Source: BJGV01 sp965205785
GTDB lineage: Bacteria; Pseudomonadota; Gammaproteobacteria; Burkholderiales; Nitrosomonadaceae
DNA length: 64,000 bases
Direction: 5' to 3'
Assembly (NCBI GenBank): GCA_965205785.1
Contig: OZ242188.1
Coordinates: 1,364,001-1,428,000, forward strand
Shown: piece after piece, positions 45,016-53,074 of the stretch
Numbering within the stretch: the stretch's first letter is position 1
Layout of the letters: each line of letters starts with the position of its first letter
Translations under genes and position numbers: made by a program
The notes under the pieces: generated by a model
What the model saw: the letters and a program-made list of their open reading frames with translations, nothing else
Told to the model about the DNA's origin: nothing
The model's database searches: none

Positions 45016-45661
45016 TTTATCTGATCAAAGAGACTCTGATCAAGTCAAACGCATACTGGAAGCAGCTTTACTTACTACTCAAGATCCATTGCCATTATCA
45101 GAACTAAAAAAATTATTTGACGGCGAATTAAGTACAGAAATTCTTCGTAAATTACTTGAGGAGATACGTGAGAAATGGGAAGAAGAGGGCGTAGAGTTAG
45201 TTTGTGTTGCCAGTGGCTGGAGATTTCATACAAAATTAGAGGTTCAGGAGTTTCTCCGTAAACTGAATCCACAAAAGCCTCCCCGATATTCTCGAGCAGT
45301 ATTAGAAACACTTGCCATCATAGCTTATCGGCAGCCTGTGACACGTGGTGATATTGAAGAAATTCGTGGTGTATCAGTATCTGGTCCAGTTCTTAAGGCT
45401 CTGGAGGCGCGTGGTTGGATAGAAGCTATTGGACATCGTGATGTTCCTGGAAGACCAGTTTTATTTGCTACTACTAAGGATTTTCTTAATGATCTTAACT
45501 TACGCTCTTTAGAAGAATTGCCTCCATTGGAGGAGCCTGGTTTGCTTGTTGAAGAGAAAGGAAGTATGGAGATGTTATCTGTTTCAGAGCTAATTCCTAA
45601 TTCTGAAACTCCTGAAAAATTTACACCTTTGCAGGAAGGATTAAAGCAAGAATCTGAGTAA
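44981..45661 (+). CDS. scpB: Chromosome condensation protein ScpB
   Basis: ScpB binds ScpA and completes the SMC complex. Two winged-helix domains are visible: KRILEAALLTTQDPLPLSEL and SRAVLETLAIIAYRQPVTRG with IEEIRGVSVSGPVLKALEARG. The ATG at 44981 lies within the end of scpA, with translation probably coupled. A TTG at 44969 is less likely. The last 40 residues are acidic and low in structure. Many relatives have rluB next, but here a ParA-like gene follows. Confidence 0.92.
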   Translation: MSNQSTSLLPFNLSDQRDSDQVKRILEAALLTTQDPLPLSELKKLFDGELSTEILRKLLEEIREKWEEEGVELVCVASGWRFHTKLEVQEFLRKLNPQKPPRYSRAVLETLAIIAYRQPVTRGDIEEIRGVSVSGPVLKALEARGWIEAIGHRDVPGRPVLFATTKDFLNDLNLRSLEELPPLEEPGLLVEEKGSMEMLSVSELIPNSETPEKFTPLQEGLKQESE

Positions 45662-45747
45662 AATTTTCAAATTAGTATTTTCCACATATGAAGAAAAGTA
45701 GTTGATTCTATTTATTTTGGATGAAATATACGTGTTGGGGGGAGTTT

Positions 45748-46371
45748 ATGCGTACAATTTTAATTGCGAATCCTAAGGGGGGATCAGGTAAAACCACATT
45801 GGCAACTAACTTGGCTGGGTATCTGGCTAAACAGAACCAGAGAGTAGTAATGTGGGATCTTGATCAGCAGAAATCATCACTAAACTGGCTTGCATTACGA
45901 GCTCCTGAGTTACCATCTATTTCTAGGTTAGGTTTGGAGCGGAATGTATCCAAAGGAAACATAAAAAACAATGATTGGCTTGTGTTGGACTCTCCTGCTG
46001 GAATTCAAGGGAAAAATCTTTCTCACGCTTTAAAAATTGCACATAAAATAATTGTTCCTGTGCAGCCATCGGTATTTGACATGGTCGCTACACGTGATTT
46101 CATAAATAGGTTGACAGAAGAAAAGACTATACAAAGAAAAAAATCTTTTATTGGTATAGTTGCAATGAGAGTGGATCCACGTACTCGCGCAGCATCTACC
46201 CTAGAACAATTTCTTATGCAGTATGATCTGCCAATTCTTACTTATTTACGCGATACCATGGTGTATGTTAATGCTGCTTTTAATGGCAAGAGCATCTTTG
46301 ATTTGCCTTTTTACCAAGCTGAGCAGGAGTTGGCACAGTGGCAACCACTTACTAAGTGGGTTCAATCCTAA
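45748..46371 (+). CDS. Orphan ParA-family ATPase
   Basis: The product is a deviant Walker ATPase of the ParA/MinD group. The motif is NPKGGSGKTTLATNL with the signature Lys, followed by WDLDQQKSS and LVLDSPAG. The ATG at 45748 follows GGGGGGAGTTT. An upstream in-frame ATG at 45721 lacks a good site. No ParB partner lies beside it. Short orphan ParAs of about 210 residues often position protein complexes or work with cargo proteins. The role here is unknown. It converges on amoB. Confidence 0.83.
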   Translation: MRTILIANPKGGSGKTTLATNLAGYLAKQNQRVVMWDLDQQKSSLNWLALRAPELPSISRLGLERNVSKGNIKNNDWLVLDSPAGIQGKNLSHALKIAHKIIVPVQPSVFDMVATRDFINRLTEEKTIQRKKSFIGIVAMRVDPRTRAASTLEQFLMQYDLPILTYLRDTMVYVNAAFNGKSIFDLPFYQAEQELAQWQPLTKWVQS

Positions 46372-46399
46372 CTTCAGTTAAAATCTCTTTTTCTACTGC

Positions 46400-46447
46400 A
46401 AAAAAAACCGATCCACCATCCCGTCATATGACGGGAGGCGGATCGGT
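46400..46447 (-). terminator. Terminator of the amoCAB operon
   Basis: On the minus strand a long hairpin follows amoB by about 17 bp. ACCGATCC pairs with GGATCGGT at the base, and a second inner stem CCCGTCA/TGACGGG tops it. Eight Ts follow (46400-46407). It also lies at the end of the convergent ParA-like gene, but the T tract serves the amo side. Confidence 0.85.
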
Positions 46448-46464
46448 GTCATGCCTGCCTTGCC

Positions 46465-47730
46465 TTATAGCTTGGTAAAGACCGGAATAACAGGACCATG
46501 TATGCTGTTGATGTTGCGATCACCTGAATCAGTCCAGGTCATCAGCAATCCACCAAAACGACTTTCAGGATCACCCATAAGGGCCATTAGTCGTTGTACT
46601 TCCCACAATGCGTCCTTCGCTTCCATTTTTACCTCGCGGGTCTCACCAGGTTCAATTGGCGTAGTATTTGCCAATGATAATCCGGTTGCCACAAGCTCTC
46701 TCGGATAGAAACGATCGAGATACTTCAGACCTACCTTGTTGATGAATCTGACACCTGCTGTAGTGAATTCACCGATTCTAACGGCTTCATCTCCACTATT
46801 GGTGATCATCATGGTCACGCGAAGTGCGCGTCCTGGTACATCATAGTTCGCATTTGTTACTTTAATTGCGATCGGATTAGGTTTCACCGGAAGAGGATCG
46901 ATCTTTGTTTCACCAGCTTGGATAGGTACCGTATAGGGATGTTTGTTTTCCGTATAACGGTAGCCGCCCCACACGAGAGCAGCAGTCAGGATCAGGAAGA
47001 TCCATCCCATTTTGGTATCCATCGGATCAATCATGGGTTCATCCCCGTATGCCAGAAGAACACGGCTACGTGGCAAGAACATCGGCCGGGCAACAAACCA
47101 ACCAATCCAGAAACAACCGAGGGCCATCCATATGGAATGCCACATAACGCCATTGGCATGATTCCAGGTCTCTGAATCAATGGTTTCCCCTGTTAGTAAC
47201 TTGATCGGGTTTCTAAAGTCAGCCCAGTCGCCTGAGATACTCATCCAGGAGCCTGGCCCAGCAATTGGTCCCGCATCCTTTACGTTTACCATCGCGTGTA
47301 TATGGTGACGTCCAGGTATCCGCGCTTTCAGTCTGGCTTCAAACGCGTAGTCCCGGCCAATTACCAACGGTCCTGCAATAAATGCAGGCTCACCGTTTAG
47401 TTTCACGCTCAAACGGACAAACACCGGACTTGGGCTACCTATGTTGAAGAATGCACGGTTTGGTTTACCAACTGCAGCCGGCCAATCTTCTGCCAGGTGA
47501 AACTTTCCTCGCATAATAGCCACATCGTTGACTTTAGTTGCCTTACCACCCTTTTTCTCTTCTCCCCACTCCATGTCGTACCATTGTATGGTACGCATCC
47601 GCAGGAATGGCTCCTGAGAACGTTCACCATGTGCGGCAACGGGGGTAACATCAACTACCAGAGCAAGGGCAAGTGTCGCCATTCCGGCGAGACTAAGGAC
47701 GAATCCTTTAAATAATTTATTCGTATTCAT
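46465..47730 (-). CDS. amoB: Ammonia monooxygenase subunit B
   Basis: AmoB is the largely periplasmic subunit of ammonia monooxygenase, which turns ammonia into hydroxylamine. A signal peptide ends at VAA, leaving His34 as the mature N-terminus, the residue that matches His33 of the methane enzyme's copper site. Two more His of that site lie in RHHIHAMVNVKDAGP. Two cupredoxin-like domains are joined by two membrane segments (residues about 190-210 and 230-250). The length of 421 residues is usual for Nitrosomonas. The start overlaps the amoA stop in TAATG, so translation is coupled. Confidence 0.97.
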   Translation of the reverse strand: MNTNKLFKGFVLSLAGMATLALALVVDVTPVAAHGERSQEPFLRMRTIQWYDMEWGEEKKGGKATKVNDVAIMRGKFHLAEDWPAAVGKPNRAFFNIGSPSPVFVRLSVKLNGEPAFIAGPLVIGRDYAFEARLKARIPGRHHIHAMVNVKDAGPIAGPGSWMSISGDWADFRNPIKLLTGETIDSETWNHANGVMWHSIWMALGCFWIGWFVARPMFLPRSRVLLAYGDEPMIDPMDTKMGWIFLILTAALVWGGYRYTENKHPYTVPIQAGETKIDPLPVKPNPIAIKVTNANYDVPGRALRVTMMITNSGDEAVRIGEFTTAGVRFINKVGLKYLDRFYPRELVATGLSLANTTPIEPGETREVKMEAKDALWEVQRLMALMGDPESRFGGLLMTWTDSGDRNINSIHGPVIPVFTKL

Positions 47731-48560
47731 TATTTTATCCCCTCTGGAAAGCCTTCTTCGCCAAAAGCGGTAACATCCATCTTCTCTGTTATCCGTCCTC
47801 TAGGGCCTTTGACGTAGTAGAACGCGGTGCAGTAGAACCTTCCTAGGTACCACCAAACAACGAACATTAACATGGACACAAAAGCTGCAAAGAATGCAGC
47901 AATCACCGTAGTATGACCACCGAAGGTACGTAGCGATCCTTGTTCAATCAACCGAACATACTCAGGTGTACCGGTACGTACATATAGGAACCCGGTATAG
48001 TCAGCCACTGAGAGTAACACCCCTTCTACTACTAATGGGAGGTGAGTTGGCCCAAATATTGGCCAGTTACCCGGATAAAAGAACAGTCCAAAACATCCGC
48101 CGCCAAGCAACGCTGTAATCATCCAGTTACGGGTCAACAATAGTATCGTATCCATCATCAATGCCCCAGGAATCATCGTGGAGGGCAATACAAAGTTAAT
48201 CGGATAATGGGACCACCAGTAGAAACCCCAGTAACGGGTTAACCATTCACCAACAAGCAAGCATACAACACATAGCGTTGCTCCAAATGGCTGCCGGTAA
48301 TTTACCCAGAGGTAGTACATAATAGTAGAGCAGTAAGTGATTCCTACAATAGGAGTAACCACCGGCCACCATTGACGGTCTTTCCAGTCAAGCCAGAAAT
48401 CCCAGTCTCCTGCAAGTAGCATAAAATGCATGTGATAAGTGCCGACTAGAAGTATGCATAAAATCGGAAAGTAAATCAGATCTATATGCCTAGACATGCT
48501 CACCGCTTCCGGTGGCATCTTCGCCAGCTTTATAATCTCGTCTGTTTTAAAAATTGCCAT
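47730..48560 (-). CDS. amoA: Ammonia monooxygenase subunit A
   Basis: AmoA is an integral membrane subunit of ammonia monooxygenase and the usual marker for ammonia oxidisers. The 276-residue protein reads as a betaproteobacterial AmoA: AGDWDFWLDWKDRQWWPVV, GEWLTRYWGFYWWSHYPIN, YPGNWPIFGPTHLP and SLRTFGGHTTVIAAFFA are all intact. Seven or so membrane segments are present. It differs from the N. europaea protein as I know it mainly in the first 25 residues and around residues 125-160, so this is not that species. The gene lies 186 bp after amoC. Confidence 0.97.
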   Translation of the reverse strand: MAIFKTDEIIKLAKMPPEAVSMSRHIDLIYFPILCILLVGTYHMHFMLLAGDWDFWLDWKDRQWWPVVTPIVGITYCSTIMYYLWVNYRQPFGATLCVVCLLVGEWLTRYWGFYWWSHYPINFVLPSTMIPGALMMDTILLLTRNWMITALLGGGCFGLFFYPGNWPIFGPTHLPLVVEGVLLSVADYTGFLYVRTGTPEYVRLIEQGSLRTFGGHTTVIAAFFAAFVSMLMFVVWWYLGRFYCTAFYYVKGPRGRITEKMDVTAFGEEGFPEGIK

Positions 48561-48696
48561 TGTTTCCCCCTTCAGGTATGTCGTATGGGCTTAAACATAA
48601 AAATAATCCGGCCTCTTTTCTTCTTTCTATCTACCTCGCCTGTGTAGCGAACTCCCGGCAGATATTGCAACTGTTTCCCTACTGTGATTCACCTGG

Positions 48697-48720
48697 CCCT
48701 GCTCTCCGATGAGAGCAGGG
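48697..48720 (-). other. Hairpin between amoC and amoA without T tract
   Basis: CCCTGCTCTC (48697-48706) pairs perfectly with GAGAGCAGGG (48711-48720) around a 4-nt loop. No run of Ts follows on either strand. It lies 27 bp after the amoC stop in the 186-bp gap before amoA. It could stabilise or process the mRNA so that amoC is made at a different level from amoAB. Confidence 0.6.
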
Positions 48721-48746
48721 GGGTGTAGTAGGAGGACAGTTAAAGA

Positions 48747-49556
48747 TTAGAGCCGGTTGTTTAGAATGACCTTGCTTTGGTTATTCCAGATCACATCTGT
48801 CAGATTGGAGTAGCGCGTGATGATTTGTGCTGCAACTCCGCCAGCAAACAGGCCAGACCAACCCAGAATCACGAATCCCCAATGCAATGGAGCACTGAAG
48901 AGTTCTTCCATGAACCAGAAGGCATGTCCCCATTCGTTAAGACCAACGTTTGGCAGAATCATCAGCGGACCGGCAATCGCAAATACCAAAGGAAACGATG
49001 TGCCTCTGCTGTATTGCGGCAAACGGGTCATAGCATACAGATAACTGGCAATCCCGCAGACAATGTACATTGGGAAGGAACCATAGAATACGACGACATG
49101 ACTAGGAGTAAAACTAGTGTCGCGTATGATCACCTGGTGCCATGAAGCATCTTGCTCGGTGAAGAAGCTGCCACCCCAGTACACACCAAAGAGGTAAACG
49201 CCCAGCCACATCATCCAGTAGAAATAACGCTTGATTTCCAGCTTCGGATCCAGGTTATCCAGTTGTTCTTTAGTATCCCGTGTTTTCCAGAGCCAGCCCC
49301 AGGTCACTAATGCAAATGTTGGCCATACAACCATGTGTACACGCCACAGACCCATCCAGACTTTCTCGAATTCTGGTTCCATTGAGTCCATTCCATGTGA
49401 GTAGGCAAAGGTACGCTGATACCAAATCCAGAATATTGCCACTGCCAGCATGAGTGCCATGCCAAATTTATAGTACTTTGAGTCATACCACTGTGACATG
49501 TCCCAGTTACGAGACTCTGTAGTTACTGTTCCAGTTGTTCCGTATGTTGTTGCCAT
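48747..49556 (-). CDS. amoC: Ammonia monooxygenase subunit C
   Basis: AmoC is the membrane subunit thought to hold a copper site involved in ammonia oxidation. In the related methane enzyme the ligands are Asp156, His160 and His173. Here Asp136, His140 and His153 (in EQDASWHQV and SFTPSHVV) have exactly the same spacing. Six or so membrane segments occur in 269 residues. A strong AGGAGGGA ribosome site precedes the ATG. It is the first gene of the operon, and a 15-bp direct repeat lies about 77-116 bp upstream of its start. Confidence 0.97.
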   Translation of the reverse strand: MATTYGTTGTVTTESRNWDMSQWYDSKYYKFGMALMLAVAIFWIWYQRTFAYSHGMDSMEPEFEKVWMGLWRVHMVVWPTFALVTWGWLWKTRDTKEQLDNLDPKLEIKRYFYWMMWLGVYLFGVYWGGSFFTEQDASWHQVIIRDTSFTPSHVVVFYGSFPMYIVCGIASYLYAMTRLPQYSRGTSFPLVFAIAGPLMILPNVGLNEWGHAFWFMEELFSAPLHWGFVILGWSGLFAGGVAAQIITRYSNLTDVIWNNQSKVILNNRL

Positions 49557-49938
49557 GTTGTTTCCCTCCTATACCATTTCAAATATGTACTACGACTTTC
49601 AAAACCTTTGTGACGACCAATAGCTCTCGATACTCAGATTAGCCGACTATCAACCCCCTCAGATTAGCCGACAAAAGTGCCTCAAGTCAAGCAATTTGTC
49701 AGGCAATGTGAAGACTAAAAAATCACTTGTGAAAAACTACCAATTTTCTTAAATTCTCGGAAAAATTAGGATTAAGAATAGAGTGGCGAGTTAAATAATG
49801 TTAACCCACTGTTATGTAGTTAGAATAATAGTATTATGGCTGCTCAAGAGTTATAAATACTAAATTTTGAATTGTGTAAATCGATTTATTTTAAACACTG
49901 AGCTACTATGGAGTAGTTCTAGTTCTAATAAAATTTTC
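49557..49938. other. Intergenic control region between amoC and the DinG-type gene
   Basis: This 382-bp gap between divergent genes holds no protein gene. Next to amoC it has the ribosome site and then a GC-richer stretch with two direct repeats (49633-49672). The half near the helicase gene is strongly AT-rich. I see no confident sigma-70 pair for amoC by eye. Confidence 0.5.
49633..49672 (-). repeat. 15-bp direct repeat upstream of amoC
   Basis: The sequence CTCAGATTAGCCGAC (plus strand) occurs exactly at 49633-49647 and again at 49658-49672, with start points 25 bp apart. The copies lie about 77-116 bp before the amoC ATG, the usual place for activator sites. No other copy was noticed in the window. 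Confidence 0.75.
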
Positions 49939-51882
49939 ATGCTAAGTCTTGAACCTTATTTTGCTGCTAACGGCTCACTCGCTAGGTTTGTACCTGGATA
50001 TCGTGCACGTGCTCAGCAGAGGGAGATGGCTGAGATGATAGCCGAAACTATTTCAAATAATCATATTCTTATTGCAGAAGCGGGCACAGGAACTGGTAAA
50101 ACTTTTGCTTATTTAGTTCCCGCACTTCTAGCTGGTGGAAAAGTAATTATTTCAACAGGAACCAAAACTCAGCAAGATCAACTTTTTAATAGGGATATTA
50201 ATACTGTACGTGCGGCACTTGATGTGCCTGTAAATGTTGTTTTATTAAAAGGGCGTACTAATTATGTGTGCCGCTATTATCTAGACCGCACTTTACAAGA
50301 AGATTTTACTAGTCTTAATGATAGAGAATATTTGAAATTAATTGAACGCTACGCAGTTTCCAGCAGAAATGGTGACAAAAGTGGTTTAAGTGGGGTACCT
50401 GAGAACGCAACAATTTGGCAGCGTGTCACTTCGACTAGAGAAAACTGTCTTGGTTCGGAATGTTCCTACTTTAAGGAGTGTTTTGTTATGGAAGCACGAA
50501 AACAAGCACTCTCGGCAGACGTGATAGTAGTAAATCATCATCTGTTTTTTGCTGATGTATTGCTACGCGATGAAGGGCTATCAGAACTGCTTCCTGCTTG
50601 TAATACTGTAATATTTGATGAAGCACATCAGTTGCCTGAAACAGCGAGTTTGTTTTTTGGAGAGTCAGTAAGTACTGGTCAGTTACTGGAGCTGGCACAA
50701 GAAATTAATATTGAAGGATTACAAAGTGCTAAGGACTTCATTGCATTACCTGATGCTGTGTTAGCCGTAGAAAAAGCTGCGCGTGATTTGCGGCTTACTA
50801 TTGGGAGTGAGCGCGCTCGTTTGCCTAGATCTACAATAATACGAAATACTGAATTTAAAGAAAAACTAGATGGGTTACTTGAGAAGCTTACAGCATTAAG
50901 CTCAATGTTGGAGAGCCAAGCAGAACGTTCGGAAGGATTAGAAAATTGTTGGCAACGAGCACGGGAAATTATTGCCAAAATTACTCGTTGGGATAGTCAG
51001 GCAGAAATGGAAGGGTTCGTCTGTTGGATAGAAACATTCAAATATGTACTACAACTCAATGCGACTCCTCTATCTATTGCAGAAGCATTTAACAAACAAA
51101 TGAATGCTTCTTCACGTGCATGGATATTTACCTCTGCAACACTTTCAGTAAAAGGTGATTTTTCGCATTACAACGGCGTAATGGGTTTAAACCTGGAATT
51201 AAGTTCAGTAAAAGCAGTTAGCTGGGAGAGCCCATTTAATTTTGCTAATCAGGCTTTACTTTACGTACCAACTGGTTTACCAGAGCCAAATGATCATGGA
51301 TATACGGAAAAAATGGTTAATGCAGTGCTTCCAGTGATAAAGATGAGCTGTGGTCGTGCATTCATTTTGTGCACCAGTATACGAGCAATGCAGCAGGCAT
51401 ATACTACACTATTGGAGCTATTTGAACGTGAGCAGATTGACTACCCCTTGTTGTTGCAAGGTCAGGGCTCACGATCTGAAATGCTAGACCGGTTTCGTAA
51501 AATGGGCAATGCTGTACTTATTGGCAGTCAGTCTTTTTGGGAGGGAGTAGATGTTCGTGGCGAAGCTCTATCACTGGTTATAATAGATAAATTGCCTTTT
51601 ACACCACCTGACGATCCCGTCCTCTCAGCGCGGATTGAAAAAATCAACAATGAGGGTCGTAATGCATTCATGGAATATCAGATTCCACATACCGTTATCA
51701 ACTTAAGGCAGGGTGTAGGACGATTAATCCGTGATGAAATTGATCGTGGTGTATTGATGATTTGTGACCACCGTATTATTACAAAATCTTACGGTAAACG
51801 AATTTGGCAGAGTCTTCCACCAATGAAACGTACACGTAATCTAGATGACGTACATAAATTTTTCATTCGAAATATAAAATAA
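49939..51882 (+). CDS. DinG/YoaA-family ATP-dependent DNA helicase
   Basis: This XPD-like helicase with a Fe-S cluster unwinds DNA 5' to 3'. Walker A lies in AEAGTGTGKTFAYLVPALL, the DEAH box in VIFDEAHQLPE and the late motifs in FWEGVDVRGEALSLVIIDKLPF and RQGVGRLIRD. Four Cys of the cluster (NYVCRYYL, ENCLGSECSYFKECF) are present, as in YoaA/DinG. The start is set at the ATG at 49939 because MLSLEPYFAANGSLA aligns with the family. A TTG at 49867 would add 24 unusual residues. It is 647 residues long from the chosen start. Confidence 0.88.
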   Translation: MLSLEPYFAANGSLARFVPGYRARAQQREMAEMIAETISNNHILIAEAGTGTGKTFAYLVPALLAGGKVIISTGTKTQQDQLFNRDINTVRAALDVPVNVVLLKGRTNYVCRYYLDRTLQEDFTSLNDREYLKLIERYAVSSRNGDKSGLSGVPENATIWQRVTSTRENCLGSECSYFKECFVMEARKQALSADVIVVNHHLFFADVLLRDEGLSELLPACNTVIFDEAHQLPETASLFFGESVSTGQLLELAQEINIEGLQSAKDFIALPDAVLAVEKAARDLRLTIGSERARLPRSTIIRNTEFKEKLDGLLEKLTALSSMLESQAERSEGLENCWQRAREIIAKITRWDSQAEMEGFVCWIETFKYVLQLNATPLSIAEAFNKQMNASSRAWIFTSATLSVKGDFSHYNGVMGLNLELSSVKAVSWESPFNFANQALLYVPTGLPEPNDHGYTEKMVNAVLPVIKMSCGRAFILCTSIRAMQQAYTTLLELFEREQIDYPLLLQGQGSRSEMLDRFRKMGNAVLIGSQSFWEGVDVRGEALSLVIIDKLPFTPPDDPVLSARIEKINNEGRNAFMEYQIPHTVINLRQGVGRLIRDEIDRGVLMICDHRIITKSYGKRIWQSLPPMKRTRNLDDVHKFFIRNIK

Positions 51883-51984
51883 CAGGGGTGCACAGTAAAT
51901 AGTCAAATATTTAGGATATGAAATGGGTAGGCTTCTTTCTGAGCATAGAGTGTGAATTGAATAAGATTACTAAAATATAACTAA

Positions 51985-53010
51985 TTATTTTAGTAAATAG
52001 GGTAACGGCATAATTTTTAGTATTGGCCCTTTAAGGGTTTTCCAAAAAACATTTCCGTTTTTGACACTATCTATTTGTATCACTGCTAGTACATCATATC
52101 CGCCTTCAGGTGAGGGCGCAGCGTTAACTATCATTCCACATGCTTGTTTGTTATTGTTGTACAGTTCATCTCCAGCAGCAATAGGTTCTTTGGTGCTAAT
52201 ATTTGCAAGATACATGCGGCGTTTAATCTTACCCAAATATTGAGTACGTGAAACGATTTCTTGACCTGGATAACAACCTTTCTGAAAACTTATGCCACCA
52301 ATAGCTTCCAAATTTGTCATTTGAGGTACAAATTGTTCTTGAGTGGCAGGTGTGATAATCGGAATACCCGCTTTTATTTCTAGCCAGTCCCAGCAGAATC
52401 TACCAACTGGCGTAGCATATTTTTTCAAATGCTCCCAATGCCTTGGTGCATGCTCTGGTGTAGTGATAATTTCAAAACGGTTTTGAGCAAGGCAAAGAAT
52501 GCTCCCCTGCGTATTATTAATAACACTAAGAAATTGATCTGGGGTTGTTCCAAATATTTTTTTTATTGCTTCTGTAGCATGATCTCCGGCAACACCAATA
52601 CGCACATGTGTGTCACTCTCATTATTTAATCTCACTTTGGAACGTAGAACATACATAGATAATCGTTTCTCTAGTGTTACGAGTAGTGAAACTGGTATTT
52701 GCATTAAGTATCCAGTTGGATTTTGCCATATTAGAGGACTGGCAAGCATTCGCCCTTTTGGAGTGCAATAGCTGCCATACTGTGCTGTACAGAAATCTAT
52801 CTTTCCGACATCACAACTCAATTGTCCTTGCAAGAATGATGTGGCATCTTCGCCATAGAAACGAATCAATCCAAAATGTGAAAGGTCAGATATTATTGTA
52901 TTAAGGCAGGTACTTTTAAGTTCTGCGGGAGGGTTGCCATAGTGACTCACACAATTATTTTCTATAACTGCATTATGATCTTGTAGAAAAGAATGCCAGA
53001 CTGAATTCAT
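51985..53010 (-). CDS. ygfZ: YgfZ-like folate-binding Fe-S protein
   Basis: YgfZ uses folate to help make or repair certain Fe-S enzymes. The signature KGCYPGQEIVSRTQYLGKIK, with its conserved Cys, is intact. The GcvT-like fold shows in FYGEDATSFLQGQLSCDV and GSYCTPKGRMLASPLI. The length of 341 residues is normal. It ties in functionally with the SUF operon of this window, though it is far from it. Confidence 0.9.
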   Translation of the reverse strand: MNSVWHSFLQDHNAVIENNCVSHYGNPPAELKSTCLNTIISDLSHFGLIRFYGEDATSFLQGQLSCDVGKIDFCTAQYGSYCTPKGRMLASPLIWQNPTGYLMQIPVSLLVTLEKRLSMYVLRSKVRLNNESDTHVRIGVAGDHATEAIKKIFGTTPDQFLSVINNTQGSILCLAQNRFEIITTPEHAPRHWEHLKKYATPVGRFCWDWLEIKAGIPIITPATQEQFVPQMTNLEAIGGISFQKGCYPGQEIVSRTQYLGKIKRRMYLANISTKEPIAAGDELYNNNKQACGMIVNAAPSPEGGYDVLAVIQIDSVKNGNVFWKTLKGPILKIMPLPYLLK

Positions 53011-53074
53011 TCAGAAAAAATTAACAAATATAGTTGCATAAATTTAAATCACTAAAGATTGATAGAAGCAGGAA

